From the NCBI GenBank assembly GCA_009889585.1, contig WUQV01000308.1, positions 1 to 36,227 of the forward strand: 36,227 bases of DNA, written 5' to 3'. Numbering within the stretch: the first letter of the stretch is position 1; each line of letters starts with the position of its first letter. Position numbers and translations under genes: made by a program. The stretch comes from Candidatus Bathyarchaeota archaeon. GTDB lineage: Archaea > Thermoproteota > Bathyarchaeia > Bathyarchaeales > WUQV01. This document shows, in pieces, positions 21,791-30,544 of the stretch. The notes under the pieces are model-generated. The model saw nothing but the letters and a program-made list of their open reading frames with translations, was not told the DNA's origin and did no database searches.

Positions 21791-22244
21791 GAAATTCTTT
21801 AGCAGCAAGAGATTACGAAGAATTCTAATAAGACTTCGGAGGAAAAGTCTTAAGCTAAGCTGCTTTAGTGAAGAGACTAAGATGCTGTTTGATAGCTGGA
21901 ATAATTATGATATCATTAATGTATTACTGCTATCAAATACATCTTATCTAGGTTAATTGTTTTGTAGCTTTTACCTACTCTAACCGCTAAGATAGGCGTT
22001 CTTTGATTTTAATAAATCCCCTAACAACTTCATCGAATGTAATGAGATCAGTAAGAAGTGTAGTGATGTCTATGCCAACTATGTACGTAGCTCATCTATG
22101 CCGAATTTTGCAGTACTTATTTAGATTTTTAAGAACTAAGCTTCAGGGAAGCTTCGAGAACATCGTTGTTACAGCTTTTATCGAACTCTTTTGATATAAA
22201 GATCGAGCGCAAGCTTAATTAAGCAGCACTTCATTCCATCGCCC
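21791..22244 (+). other. AT-rich remnant stretch with a possible racemase-like fragment
   Basis: No intact gene is visible. A frame at 22003-22194 begins ILINPLTTSSNVMRSVRSVV, faintly like the N-terminus of hydantoin/Asp-Glu racemases (ILVINPNTS), then loses any resemblance. If so it is another fragment of the decayed module to its left, but a chance frame is equally possible. An AAGCTTAATTAAGC palindrome at about 22210-22223 serves the next gene. Confidence 0.3.
22211..22222 (+). promoter_or_regulatory. TATA-like palindrome for the TM/coiled-coil gene
   Basis: GCTTAATTAAGC is centred near 22217, about 28 bases before the GTG at 22245, consistent with a leaderless start there. Confidence 0.4.
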
Positions 22245-22529
22245 GTGGGCCTCTATAACATCGCCCTCGTGTTATCGACGATCAGCGTAATCTTAGCGCT
22301 CTTGGTATTGGTCTACAACGTCCGGGAGATGGGCAAGATCGTCAAGATCATTAACGAAGGGTTCAAAAGCCTTCAGGAGGGACAAAAGGCGATAATGGGC
22401 ACGCTTAAGGGCCTTCAAGAGAGCCAAAAGTCGATAACAAGCGCGCTTAAGGATCTTCAAGAGGGACAAAGAGCTATAATAAGCGTACTTGAGCGGATTG
22501 CCGAACGGTTAAGCTTAAACAAGGAATGA
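22245..22529 (+). CDS. Small TM plus coiled-coil repeat protein
   Basis: A 94-residue protein with an N-terminal transmembrane helix (ALVLSTISVILALLVLVYNV, about 7-26) followed by a coiled coil made of three 14-residue repeats (LQEGQKAIMGTLKG, LQESQKSITSALKD, LQEGQRAIISVLER). No family function is known to me; such membrane-anchored coiled coils are frequent in thermophilic archaea and may act as scaffolds. It stands alone and is convergent with the nitrilase gene. The GTG start is supported by the TATA-like palindrome. Confidence 0.55.
   Translation: MGLYNIALVLSTISVILALLVLVYNVREMGKIVKIINEGFKSLQEGQKAIMGTLKGLQESQKSITSALKDLQEGQRAIISVLERIAERLSLNKE
22371..22496 (+). repeat. Three tandem 42-bp coding repeats
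   Basis: Units at 22371-22412, 22413-22454 and 22455-22496, each beginning CTTCARGAG, encode 14-residue coiled-coil units. The period is the same as in the array at 2-127, but the sequence differs. Confidence 0.85.
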
Positions 22530-22658
22530 GAAGAGCGTAAAGCCGGCTAAACCCTTCCTTAACCGCTTAAGGCCGGAGCTATCGAACCGTGATATCATCG
22601 CCTCGCTGGCAGCTCACGCGACGAGGGATTAAGCGCGCAGTAGATCACGACCGTGACC

Positions 22659-23489
22659 TCACAATACCTCGGATGCCTCGCTTAAGCGCCTTAAGAGATC
22701 CGCCCTTAAGTCCCGAACCGTCGGAACTGCGATGCTAGCTCGTTCCAAGTCCGCGTAATCGACCTGTCCGATGAGTAGATCCTCCTCATCGTACTTAGCC
22801 TTAACGACGAGCCCCCCGATCGGGTTGATCAAACGGCTCCCTCCCCAAAACTCCAAGCCGTCCTCGATGCCTACGAGGTTCACGTAAGCGAGGAACGCGT
22901 TATTTTCGATGGCTCTCGCCGCCGTTAACACTTCGAAGAACTCCCGACGGCCAGCTGGCGACGCCGAGATGCAGACGATCAGCTGCGCCCCCCTCAACCT
23001 CATCAAACGGCTTACCTCGGGGAAGAAGATATCATAACAAATCATCAACCCCAACCTCCCCAATGGCGTGTCAAAGACTGACACATCACCTCCTGGCCTG
23101 AAGTAGCGCTTCTCCTCGAAGACGCCGTGGGTCGGAAGGTAGAGCTTTCGATACTTTCCGATGTAACCGTCCGGCCCTAACAAGACGGCAGTGTTGTAGA
23201 TGACGCCTTCTACCCTCTCGCTGCGCTCTGGAATGCCGAATATGACGTAAGCTCGACAACCCTTGGCCTCCTCCTCCATCAATGAGGTCGAAGGGCCAGG
23301 CACTAGCTCCGCCAACTCGTATACCAAGTCCCGTATGACGTAACCAGTCGTTGAAAGCTCAGGGAATATGACTAATTGCGCACCTCTCTTCGTCGCCTCC
23401 TTCACAATCGCCTTCATCTTCTCAACATTACTCTCTTTATCTCCCACTTCACAATCAATTTGAGCTAATGCTACATTAATACCTCTCAT
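22659..23489 (-). CDS. Nitrilase-superfamily amidase, probable glutaminase partner of NadE
   Basis: A 276-residue carbon-nitrogen hydrolase with the full Glu-Lys-Cys triad: E44 in FPELSTTGY, K115 in GKYRKLYLP, and C151 in MICYDIFFPE. It starts MRGINVALAQIDCEVGDKESNVEKM, the usual family opening. It lies 15 bases downstream of nadE on the same strand. In bacteria and eukaryotes a domain of this kind is fused to NAD synthetase and releases ammonia from glutamine. Here the two are separate proteins, so it may be the glutaminase subunit. Alternatives are other amidases (omega-amidase or carbamoylputrescine type), so the substrate is inferred from neighbourhood only. Confidence 0.82.
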   Translation of the reverse strand: MRGINVALAQIDCEVGDKESNVEKMKAIVKEATKRGAQLVIFPELSTTGYVIRDLVYELAELVPGPSTSLMEEEAKGCRAYVIFGIPERSERVEGVIYNTAVLLGPDGYIGKYRKLYLPTHGVFEEKRYFRPGGDVSVFDTPLGRLGLMICYDIFFPEVSRLMRLRGAQLIVCISASPAGRREFFEVLTAARAIENNAFLAYVNLVGIEDGLEFWGGSRLINPIGGLVVKAKYDEEDLLIGQVDYADLERASIAVPTVRDLRADLLRRLSEASEVL

Positions 23490-23504
23490 AGAGGCTCTCC
23501 ACTA

Positions 23505-24347
23505 CTAAGGCAATGTATAAGGGAGCCTAAAATCTGCCCCTATAGTTCGATATTCAAGCTTCACAGTTAAAGGCATCCTCCTTTTATGCTCCCTCGTTAA
23601 CCAACGCCTTTTCACGCTTTCGACGACTTCGACTGAAAGGCCTAATTGTTCAGCTATTTCATCGACCCTCATGAATCGCTCTAATCCATATAGTATCAAG
23701 TCTAAGACATCGTAATCCAAGCCCAGCTCCTCCTTCGCCGTTTGGCCGGGCCAAAGGGCTGGCGTCGACGGCCTTAAGGCTACCTCAGGAGGCACTCCGA
23801 TGTGAAGCGCCAATTGCCTTACTTGAGTCTTGTATAAATCCATAAGCGGCGCTATATCGGCCGCTATATCGCCCCATTTCGTGAAATACCCCAACATGAC
23901 CTCGGACTTATCTGAACTTCCGCAAACTATCATATTCAGCTTGTTTGCGTAATAGTAGATGCAAGCCGCTCGAGTTCTTACTTTAACGTTGCCCTTGCTG
24001 ATCTTATCGCTTGAATCGAATATCGGCAAGGCTTTGTAAAAGGCGTTAAGCACGGGCGTTATGTCGATTACCTCAGCCCGAAAGCCGAACCTATCGGCAA
24101 CGAGCTTCGCGTTTTGAACGTCAGCCGGGTCGTACGTCTCCCCCTCCGGAAGGATGAGGCCGAGAACTTTATCCCCTCCGATGGCTATTGACGAAAGCGC
24201 AGCCGCCGTGGAGCTATCCACGCCCCCTGATAGGCCTAAGACGACTCCGAAGGCTCCGCTCCTCCTCACGTAATCCTTAATGAACCGTTCGATCCTTTCC
24301 TCTACGTACGGCCAATCGAGCTTTAAGATGTCGCTCGTCAGCCTCAA
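23505..24347 (-). CDS. nadE: NAD+ synthase
   Basis: Amidates nicotinate adenine dinucleotide to NAD. The N-type ATP pyrophosphatase loop GLSGGVDSSTAAALS is present near residue 40, followed by GLILPEGETYDPADVQNAK, VRTRAACIYYYANK, the GSSDKSEVMLGYFTKWGD segment, and LWPGQTAKEELGLDYDVLD toward the C-terminus. The frame stays open to a TTG at 24392, but the TATA box at 24373-24381 lies inside that extension. The TTG at 24347 (MRLTSDILKLDW) is 30 bases downstream of the box and matches the family start, so I chose 24347 (280 residues). No glutaminase domain is fused; a nitrilase-type gene follows 15 bases later. Divergent from GGGP synthase. Confidence 0.92.
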   Translation of the reverse strand: MRLTSDILKLDWPYVEERIERFIKDYVRRSGAFGVVLGLSGGVDSSTAAALSSIAIGGDKVLGLILPEGETYDPADVQNAKLVADRFGFRAEVIDITPVLNAFYKALPIFDSSDKISKGNVKVRTRAACIYYYANKLNMIVCGSSDKSEVMLGYFTKWGDIAADIAPLMDLYKTQVRQLALHIGVPPEVALRPSTPALWPGQTAKEELGLDYDVLDLILYGLERFMRVDEIAEQLGLSVEVVESVKRRWLTREHKRRMPLTVKLEYRTIGADFRLPYTLP

Positions 24348-24372
24348 GTCGATCGCCGTCAGTTGCGTAAAC

Positions 24373-24381
24373 AATATAAAC
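24373..24381 (-). promoter_or_regulatory. TATA box for nadE
   Basis: Minus-strand TTTATATTG is centred 30 bases before the TTG at 24347 and moves the nadE start inside the longest open frame. Confidence 0.5.
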
Positions 24382-24429
24382 TCAACGGTCAAAAGCCTTT
24401 AGTTCAATCGAAACGCAAGAGCCGATCAT

Positions 24430-25224
24430 ATGATAGGCCGAGTCGAGCGCTACCTCCTTGATCGCATAAAGGAGGAGGGCGCTATCCACATAACGCTCAT
24501 CGACCCCGAGGATGTTACATCTGCCTCAGCCTCGAGCATAGCTGAACAGGCTTCGCTTTCCGGGACCAAGGCCATCATGGTCGGAGGCTCGACGCTAGCT
24601 TCCACCTCTCAATTGGACGAAGTTGTGAAAGCCGTTAAACGAACGATAGAGCTCCCTGTGATACTCTTTCCAAATAACGTCACAGGCATAAGTCGTTACG
24701 CTGATGCGATATGGTTCATGTCCTTGATGAACTCATTAGACCCGTACTTCCTCACGGGGGCTCAAGCGCTCGGGGCGCCGTTGGTGAAGAAGTACGGCTT
24801 AGAGGCGATACCGCTCGGCTACGTAGTCGTCGGCGAAGGCAGCGCGGTAAGCGTGATCGGAAGGGCTTCGCCCATACCTTACGATAAGCCGGAGCTAGCA
24901 GTCGCTTACGCCCTTGCAGCTCAATACTTAGGCATGCGGTTCGTTTATCTTGAGGGCGGATCTGGAGCAAGGCAACCAGTCCCGGCGGAGATAATTCAAG
25001 CCGTTCGAAGATCCGTTGATGTTCCTCTTATCGTCGGCGGAGGCATAAGGACCGGTGAACAAGCTCGACAAGCTGTGGAGGCTGGAGCTGACATAATCGT
25101 CACCGGCAACGTCATCGAGGGTTCGGATGTAAGGGCCAAGGTTCAAGAGCTAGTCGAAGGCGTTAAAGATGGCGTAAGAGGCCGTAAACCAGCCAATCCC
25201 GTTCCTCCTCAGGGGTTTAAGTAA
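24430..25224 (+). CDS. Geranylgeranylglyceryl phosphate synthase
   Basis: Makes the first ether bond of archaeal membrane lipids from sn-glycerol-1-phosphate and geranylgeranyl diphosphate. The 264-residue TIM barrel has the family segments HITLIDPED (about 20-28), AIMVGGSTLAS (about 48-58), VILFPNNVTGIS (about 77-88), FVYLEGGSGARQPVP near 176-190, IVGGGIRTGEQA near 206-217, and DIIVTGNVIE near 226-235 for phosphate binding. The length fits the group found in Thermoproteota and many other archaea. It starts 82 bases from nadE in the opposite direction, so they share a divergent promoter region. It appears monocistronic. Confidence 0.94.
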   Translation: MIGRVERYLLDRIKEEGAIHITLIDPEDVTSASASSIAEQASLSGTKAIMVGGSTLASTSQLDEVVKAVKRTIELPVILFPNNVTGISRYADAIWFMSLMNSLDPYFLTGAQALGAPLVKKYGLEAIPLGYVVVGEGSAVSVIGRASPIPYDKPELAVAYALAAQYLGMRFVYLEGGSGARQPVPAEIIQAVRRSVDVPLIVGGGIRTGEQARQAVEAGADIIVTGNVIEGSDVRAKVQELVEGVKDGVRGRKPANPVPPQGFK

Positions 25225-25322
25225 GCTCTATCGGTTCTCTGGCGGAGATGATGGAAAAAGGATAAGATACGCTCTCATGACGGCTTAACGTGACTCACAT
25301 ATGATAAAAATAAAAATGGAGC

Positions 25323-25908
25323 CTAAGGTTGACGAACAGGCCTCATGCTGGCGACGACACGTATCGCCTCTTCTAACGTCAGAACAGGCGATATCCTAAA
25401 TTCGTAATTTATACCTTTAATCATTAGATTCAGACATATGGCGTATTCAGTACTTCTTATGATATTCACGCCATCCAACGCGGGCCCTTACGTCAAGATA
25501 AACCCTCCAGTCACCAATCTCTATGAACCTTTGTCTAGATGGATCAACGATGTGGTATGGAAATCCTGACAATGGTATTATTTCTATACTGAGCTCTGCT
25601 GATGGTATGCTGGCATCATCTCTATTGCTATAGACCACTATTAACATGTTGCCAATCTCGCCATCCTTCACCTTTGCATAGACTGCCATTAATTTTAGGC
25701 CCTTTGGGAGCTCTGTAGGCAAGTAAAGCGTCATGCCTTTCTTAGCCCACTGCCTGACTACCTCATCAAGGGAGACTGCCTCGACTGGTGGTGGCATAGG
25801 GCCAATTACTAGCAATTCTCGCTCGACGCTCCTTAGATGAAGTCGAGGTAATAATACCGCCGCGAGAAGTATGAGCAAACTTAACAACATGAGTCTTGAT
25901 ATCTTCAT
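25323..25908 (-). pseudogene. Secreted/anchored DUF4367-like protein, frameshifted
   Basis: Reading from ATG at 25908, an N-terminal hydrophobic helix (LMLLSLLILLAAVLLP) is followed by an extracellular domain (LPTELPKGLKLMAVYAKVKDGEIG, NMLIVVYSN) that resembles DUF4367. This frame stops at 25447. In the neighbouring frame the sequence continues sensibly with IIRSTEYAICLNLMIKGINYEF and LTLEEAIRVVASMRPV to a stop at 25323-25325, matching the usual end of such domains. A single frameshift at about 25455-25480 therefore splits an approximately 195-residue gene. It lies 16 bases downstream of another broken secreted-protein gene on the same strand. Confidence 0.6.
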
Positions 25909-25924
25909 GTCCCTCCACCACCTG

Positions 25925-26552
25925 CTATGAATTCATGATGTGCGATCTCGCGAATCCAAAAGGGTGAATCTGCACGAGCGACATGCCTATCCCAAAGCCG
26001 TAGATCATGAGTATCTTGTACATTAAGTATCTGAAGTGCGTTCCATCGATATTTATAAAACGCGTCGTCACCTCATCGGAAGCCTGATAGTCCCTTGCTA
26101 AATTTGGGATGGCTTTGCCGATGTAGATGCTGAATACGTTTGAGCCAGCCGTCCAATCATGCGTCGTAGGATCCTTTGAGATATAATAGCTGTACCAAGA
26201 ACCAATTTTTGGAAAACTCCATCGATGAGCCGTAGATGATGACCTGACTCATCGTTTACCTCTACATAAAATCTCAATCCATGCTGGCCATGGTCAATGT
26301 ACCCCGCTTGAATCCAATATTGGTACTGATAACTAAGTATAACCGTTACCCACTGGGCATAAAATGATCGGTTCCAGGTGGAGCATGTTTTGTGAGAGTA
26401 TATATGCTTCCTGCTACTCCATGAGGAGGAGGCCAACCTTCGCTTTTGTAATAGTAATATCCGACATAGTATCGCACTTGTGCGTACGCTGGAACGACCG
26501 TTAAGCTGAGCGCGAGCGTAATGATCGCAAGCACGAGCGCTATTCGCCGCAA
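25925..26552 (-). pseudogene. Secreted protein with signal peptide, two frameshifts
   Basis: ATG at 26552 gives a clear signal peptide (MRRIALVLAIITLALSLTVV, then PAYAQ as cleavage site) and a Tyr-rich start of the mature protein (VRYYVGYYYYKSEGWPPP). The frame breaks near 26350 and resumes in another as QWVTVILSYQYQYWIQAGYI and HGLRFYVEVNDESGHHLRL. It breaks again near 26215 and resumes as GSWYSYYISKDPTTHDWTAG and so on to MNS at 25925-25927. Reassembled, it is about 205 residues, rich in aromatic residues, like an exported beta-sandwich surface protein. I recognise no named family. The neighbouring downstream gene is also frameshifted, so the pair probably decayed together. Confidence 0.6.
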
Positions 26553-27009
26553 GCCTTTTCCCTGAGGTTAGAGAGCTCAATATGCTTAAATATCCAACGC
26601 TCTCACGTCTTAGACCGTTAAAACGTAGGCGCGAAAGGCTTCGCAGCTCTTTGAGCGCCAGGACTTGAGATGCCTTAGCTTATCGTACGAAGGAACAAAT
26701 GAAGCTTCTCATATGAGAAGCGCGTAGATCAACCACCGTTGGCTTATGGGTCGCATTATAGCCAAGGCTGCGATAAGGCGCTTTACAAACTTGGCTATTG
26801 CCCAGGTAAGCGAAAAGGTTTGCGCTAAGGTTACACTCTTGCTTTAGCGAGGCTATTTATAGGGCCGTTGATCGCAAGGGCCTCTCAGGCTAATTTAACT
26901 TCAGCTCTACTCATAATTAATGTAGAACTCGCATCAAGCTGACGGCTTTTTTAATGTTTTCGCGTCTAAAATCGAGAAATGCTAGTTCAAACCGTCTTAA
27001 CTTCAGAAA
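26553..27009. other. 457-base spacer upstream of DP2
   Basis: I see no gene. AT-rich stretches occur near 26860-26990. A possible TATA TCTAAAATCG at 26965-26974 lies about 41 bases before the DP2 ATG. Confidence 0.4.
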
Positions 27010-30000
27010 ATGAGAGTTGAAGAACATCAATGTTATGTCCTTAAGTTAGAGGATAAGCTTGAAGAAATTCGTGAGATCGCTAAAAAAGCTCACAAAAAGG
27101 GCTTTGATCCATCTTTAGACGTCGAGTTCAAGGTTGCGAAGGATCTGGCCGATCTCGTCGAAGGTTTAGTCGGCCCGCCAGGCGTTGCTAACGAACTAAG
27201 GGAGCTGCTTAAGCTCCTTCCTAAGGAGGAAGCCTCCCTTAAGATTGCTGAGGAAATAATCATCGGTAAATACGGCCGCTTAAACGCTCGCGAGGCCGCG
27301 GAACAAGCCATTCGCACGGCTTTGGCCATATTAACGGAGGGCATCACGGCAGCGCCATTGCAAGGGATTGTTAAAGTCGACGTAAAGCGCAACTTCGATC
27401 GGACGGAGTATCTCGCTATATACTTCGCCGGGCCCATTCGATCGGCGGGAGGCACGGAACAAGCCCTCACGCTAGTCGTCGGGGACTTCGTACGACGTTT
27501 GTTAAAGCTCGATCGTTACAAGCCGACCGAGGAGGAGATAGCTCGCTTCGTTGAGGAAGTCCGCCTTTACGAGCGATCGATAGGCCGATTTCAATATCGA
27601 GCCTCTGATGAACAGCTGAAGGAGGCATTAAGGCGCATACCGATTGAGGTCACGGGAATTGGAACCGATCCAGTTGAGGTCTCCTTCCACCGTGACTTGC
27701 AACGAATTGAGACGAATCGCGTTAGAGGAGGAGCCTTACGAGTTGTAAACGACGGCGTCGTCGGAAGGGCGTTGAAGGTTTGGGCCGTCGTTGAAAGGCT
27801 AGGGATCGATGGCTGGGATTGGCTTAAGCGCCTCGGTGGAGCTGAAGAAAGAAGATCAGCAGGTTTCATGGACGAGGTGATCGCTGGCCGCCCGGTTTTC
27901 GCCTTTCCCTCAAGGCCCGGCGGCTTTCGCCTTCGCTACGGCCGAGCTCGAAACACGGGGTTAGCGGCCGTCGGGATCCACCCCGCCACTATGTCAGTAT
28001 TAGGGGACTTCATCGCCATCGGCACTCAACTTCGCTTAGAACTCCCTGGGAAGGGAGGCATAGCCCTCCCCGTCGATTCGATCGAGCCGCCGATAGTCAG
28101 GCTGAAGGATGGGTCCGTCGTTCGAGTGACGCTCGATAACGTAGGCCAAGTCAAGGGCTTGATAGATAAGGTGCTGTTCTTAGGGGATATCCTCATCAGC
28201 TTCGGCGACTTCCTTTACAACAATAAGCCTTTGGCGCCTCCGGGTTACGCGGAGGAATGGTATGTTGAAGAGCTTCGATCGACCGTCTTAAAGGAGTTCA
28301 ACGGGGACTTAAGGAAAGTTGCCGATATCGTAGGCGTATCTTTCGAACGCTTGAGGGAGCTCTTAAGGGATCCGTTCGAAGGGAAGCCTAATGCGGCTGA
28401 GGCCGTGGCGTTAGCAACGAAGTTACGGATCCCGTTGCATCCTCGGTTTACGTTCTTTTGGAACTACGTCTCCATCGAAGAGCTAAAGGCCTTAAGAAGC
28501 TGGGCTTTTAACGCAAAGGTCATCGAGGAGGGAGGGCTCCTCAAGGTCGTAGGCGAACTCGATAAGTCGGTCAAAGTAGCCCTTGAGAAGGCATGCGTTC
28601 CACATAAAGCCTTGGACGGGAGGATGGTGGTGGAAGGCGACGATGCCTTCGCCTTAGCTTTTTGCCTCGGCCGTCACGTGCCGAACGTAGAGGTTCCGCA
28701 AGCTGGCTCCGCTCTTGAGGCGATCGAGAGGCTCGCTGGGGTAAAGGTTCGCGAGAAAGCCTCAACTTCAATCGGGGCGAGGATGGGCCGGCCGGAGAAG
28801 GCGAAGCGCCGTGAGATGAAGCCCTTGGTCCACGTCCTCTTCCCAATCGGGCTGGCAGGAGGGCCTCGACGGGACTTGATCCAAGCTGGGGAGAAGCGCG
28901 AGGTTTGGGTTGAGCTGGTTAAAAGGAGGTGCCCGAGGTGCAAGAGGACGACGACTTACGTCAAATGCTTTGCGTGCGACGTTGAAACTCTCCTCGAGAG
29001 AGTTTGCTCGATTTGCGGCAGGCCCTTGAATGAGGCGACGTGTCCCGCTTGTAACGCTTCAGCTAAGAGCTACGAAAGGCGAGCCATCGACGTGAAAAGG
29101 CTCGTCGAAGAGGCCTGCGCGAAATTAAGCGTAGCGCTTCCGCCGACGTTGAAGGGCGTTAAAGGCTTGACGAGCGAGATAAAGGCCCCTGAACCGGTTG
29201 AAAAAGGCCTCCTTCGGGCGAAGTATGACTTATCGGTTTACAAGGACGGCACAACTCGCTTCGATGCGACAAATGCCCCGTTAACGCACTTTAAGCCCCT
29301 TGAGATCGGCGTTTCGGTCGAGAGGCTCAAGGAGCTCGGTTATGATCACGATATCGACGGGAATCCATTAGCTACACTCGATCAAATTTGCGAGCTGAAG
29401 GTACAAGACGTAATCATACCGTTGAAGTGCGCTGAATACTTCATGCGAGTCACAAGCTTCCTCGACGATTTGCTCGAGCGCCTCTACGGCCTCCCTCGTT
29501 ATTATAACGTAAAGCGAATCGAGGACCTCGTGGGCCACATCATGATAGGCTTAGCACCTCATACGTCGGTCGGCGTCCTCGGCAGGATCGTCGGCTTTAC
29601 GCCCTCAAGCGTTTGTTACGCCCATCCGATTTGGCATTCGGCTAAGCGTCGGGATTGCGATGGGGATGAAGACGCGCTAATGTTGGCCCTTGACGTGGCC
29701 ATTAACTTCTCGCGCTCGTACTTGCCGGCTCAAATAGGAGGCATCATGGACGCCCCTTTGTTCATCATCGCCGTGGTGAATCCTCGAGAAGTACAACGTC
29801 AAGCTCACGACGTCGATGTCTCAAGCTCCTATCCACTCGCATTTTACGAGAAGGCCTTGGAAGGCCTTGAACCTAAGGAAGTCCAGGAGCTAATTGATTT
29901 GATAAAGCATAAGATCAACGATCCGATCCTTCAAGGGCTTAAGTACACGATGCCTACGTCGAACATAAACATCGGCAATAACGAAAGCGCATACAAAAGG

Positions 30001-30405
30001 TTGAAGAGGATGGCCGATAAATTGAACGGCCAATTGGAGTTAGCCGAGAAGGTTCGAGCAGTTAGCGCTAAGCTTGTCGCTAAAAAGGTCTTGGTAACGC
30101 ATTTTCTTCGTGATATTGTTGGGAACTTACGAGCGTTTTCAACGCAAATCTTTAGGTGCAAATCGTGTGGTAAGAGGTTTAGAAGGGTGCCTTTAAAGGG
30201 TTTTTGTACGGAATGTGAAGGCGAATTAACCCTTACGGTTCATAGGAGCGGGATTAAGAAGTACTTAGAGTTGGCTGAACGCCTCGTAAAGAGGTACGAA
30301 TTATCAAGGCACTACGCTCAACGAATTGAGATGATTAAAAGTGAAGTAAACTCGTTATTTGAAGGAAGCATGAAACGTCAAGTAAGCTTAGCCGACTTCG
30401 CTTAA
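27010..30405 (+). CDS. polC: DNA polymerase D large subunit DP2
   Basis: The catalytic subunit of archaeal replicative PolD. At 1131 residues it is close to the usual length, with no intein at the common insertion sites. The N-terminal region has EYLAIYFAGPIRSAGGTEQA (about 138-157), and the middle contains the two-barrel polymerase core with the active-site motif RRDCDGDEDA (aspartates within 882-888) and MDAPLFI. Zinc-binding clusters are CPRCKRTTTYVKCFAC/CSICGRPLNEATCPAC at about 645-690 and CKSCGKRFRRVPLKGFCTEC near the C-terminus. The last residues RQVSLADFA form a PIP-box-like motif for PCNA binding. The terminal 300 bases are AT-rich relative to the core. DP1, its partner, is 12 kb upstream on the same strand. 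Confidence 0.96.
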   Translation: MRVEEHQCYVLKLEDKLEEIREIAKKAHKKGFDPSLDVEFKVAKDLADLVEGLVGPPGVANELRELLKLLPKEEASLKIAEEIIIGKYGRLNAREAAEQAIRTALAILTEGITAAPLQGIVKVDVKRNFDRTEYLAIYFAGPIRSAGGTEQALTLVVGDFVRRLLKLDRYKPTEEEIARFVEEVRLYERSIGRFQYRASDEQLKEALRRIPIEVTGIGTDPVEVSFHRDLQRIETNRVRGGALRVVNDGVVGRALKVWAVVERLGIDGWDWLKRLGGAEERRSAGFMDEVIAGRPVFAFPSRPGGFRLRYGRARNTGLAAVGIHPATMSVLGDFIAIGTQLRLELPGKGGIALPVDSIEPPIVRLKDGSVVRVTLDNVGQVKGLIDKVLFLGDILISFGDFLYNNKPLAPPGYAEEWYVEELRSTVLKEFNGDLRKVADIVGVSFERLRELLRDPFEGKPNAAEAVALATKLRIPLHPRFTFFWNYVSIEELKALRSWAFNAKVIEEGGLLKVVGELDKSVKVALEKACVPHKALDGRMVVEGDDAFALAFCLGRHVPNVEVPQAGSALEAIERLAGVKVREKASTSIGARMGRPEKAKRREMKPLVHVLFPIGLAGGPRRDLIQAGEKREVWVELVKRRCPRCKRTTTYVKCFACDVETLLERVCSICGRPLNEATCPACNASAKSYERRAIDVKRLVEEACAKLSVALPPTLKGVKGLTSEIKAPEPVEKGLLRAKYDLSVYKDGTTRFDATNAPLTHFKPLEIGVSVERLKELGYDHDIDGNPLATLDQICELKVQDVIIPLKCAEYFMRVTSFLDDLLERLYGLPRYYNVKRIEDLVGHIMIGLAPHTSVGVLGRIVGFTPSSVCYAHPIWHSAKRRDCDGDEDALMLALDVAINFSRSYLPAQIGGIMDAPLFIIAVVNPREVQRQAHDVDVSSSYPLAFYEKALEGLEPKEVQELIDLIKHKINDPILQGLKYTMPTSNINIGNNESAYKRLKRMADKLNGQLELAEKVRAVSAKLVAKKVLVTHFLRDIVGNLRAFSTQIFRCKSCGKRFRRVPLKGFCTECEGELTLTVHRSGIKKYLELAERLVKRYELSRHYAQRIEMIKSEVNSLFEGSMKRQVSLADFA

Positions 30406-30544
30406 TTCTATCAAGCTTTCCACACAGAATGCGACGGCGAATGATATGTTGAATCGAATTTTCATCCGACGGCCTTCTAGCGCCTTAGGATGGCAGTCAA
30501 TTCATTGAGTAGCGAGTTAGCACGAGTTATATAAGCGGGAGGTT

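Noticed and set aside
26098..26580. Single 160-codon minus-strand frame over the secreted-protein region
   Set aside because: It mixes two reading frames of the broken secreted gene; the signal peptide and C-terminal half are in other frames, so the reassembled pseudogene explains the region better.
29640..29680. Possible intein in DP2 at the DCDGDED active site, a common insertion point
   Set aside because: The motif is continuous and the protein has the length of an intein-free DP2.
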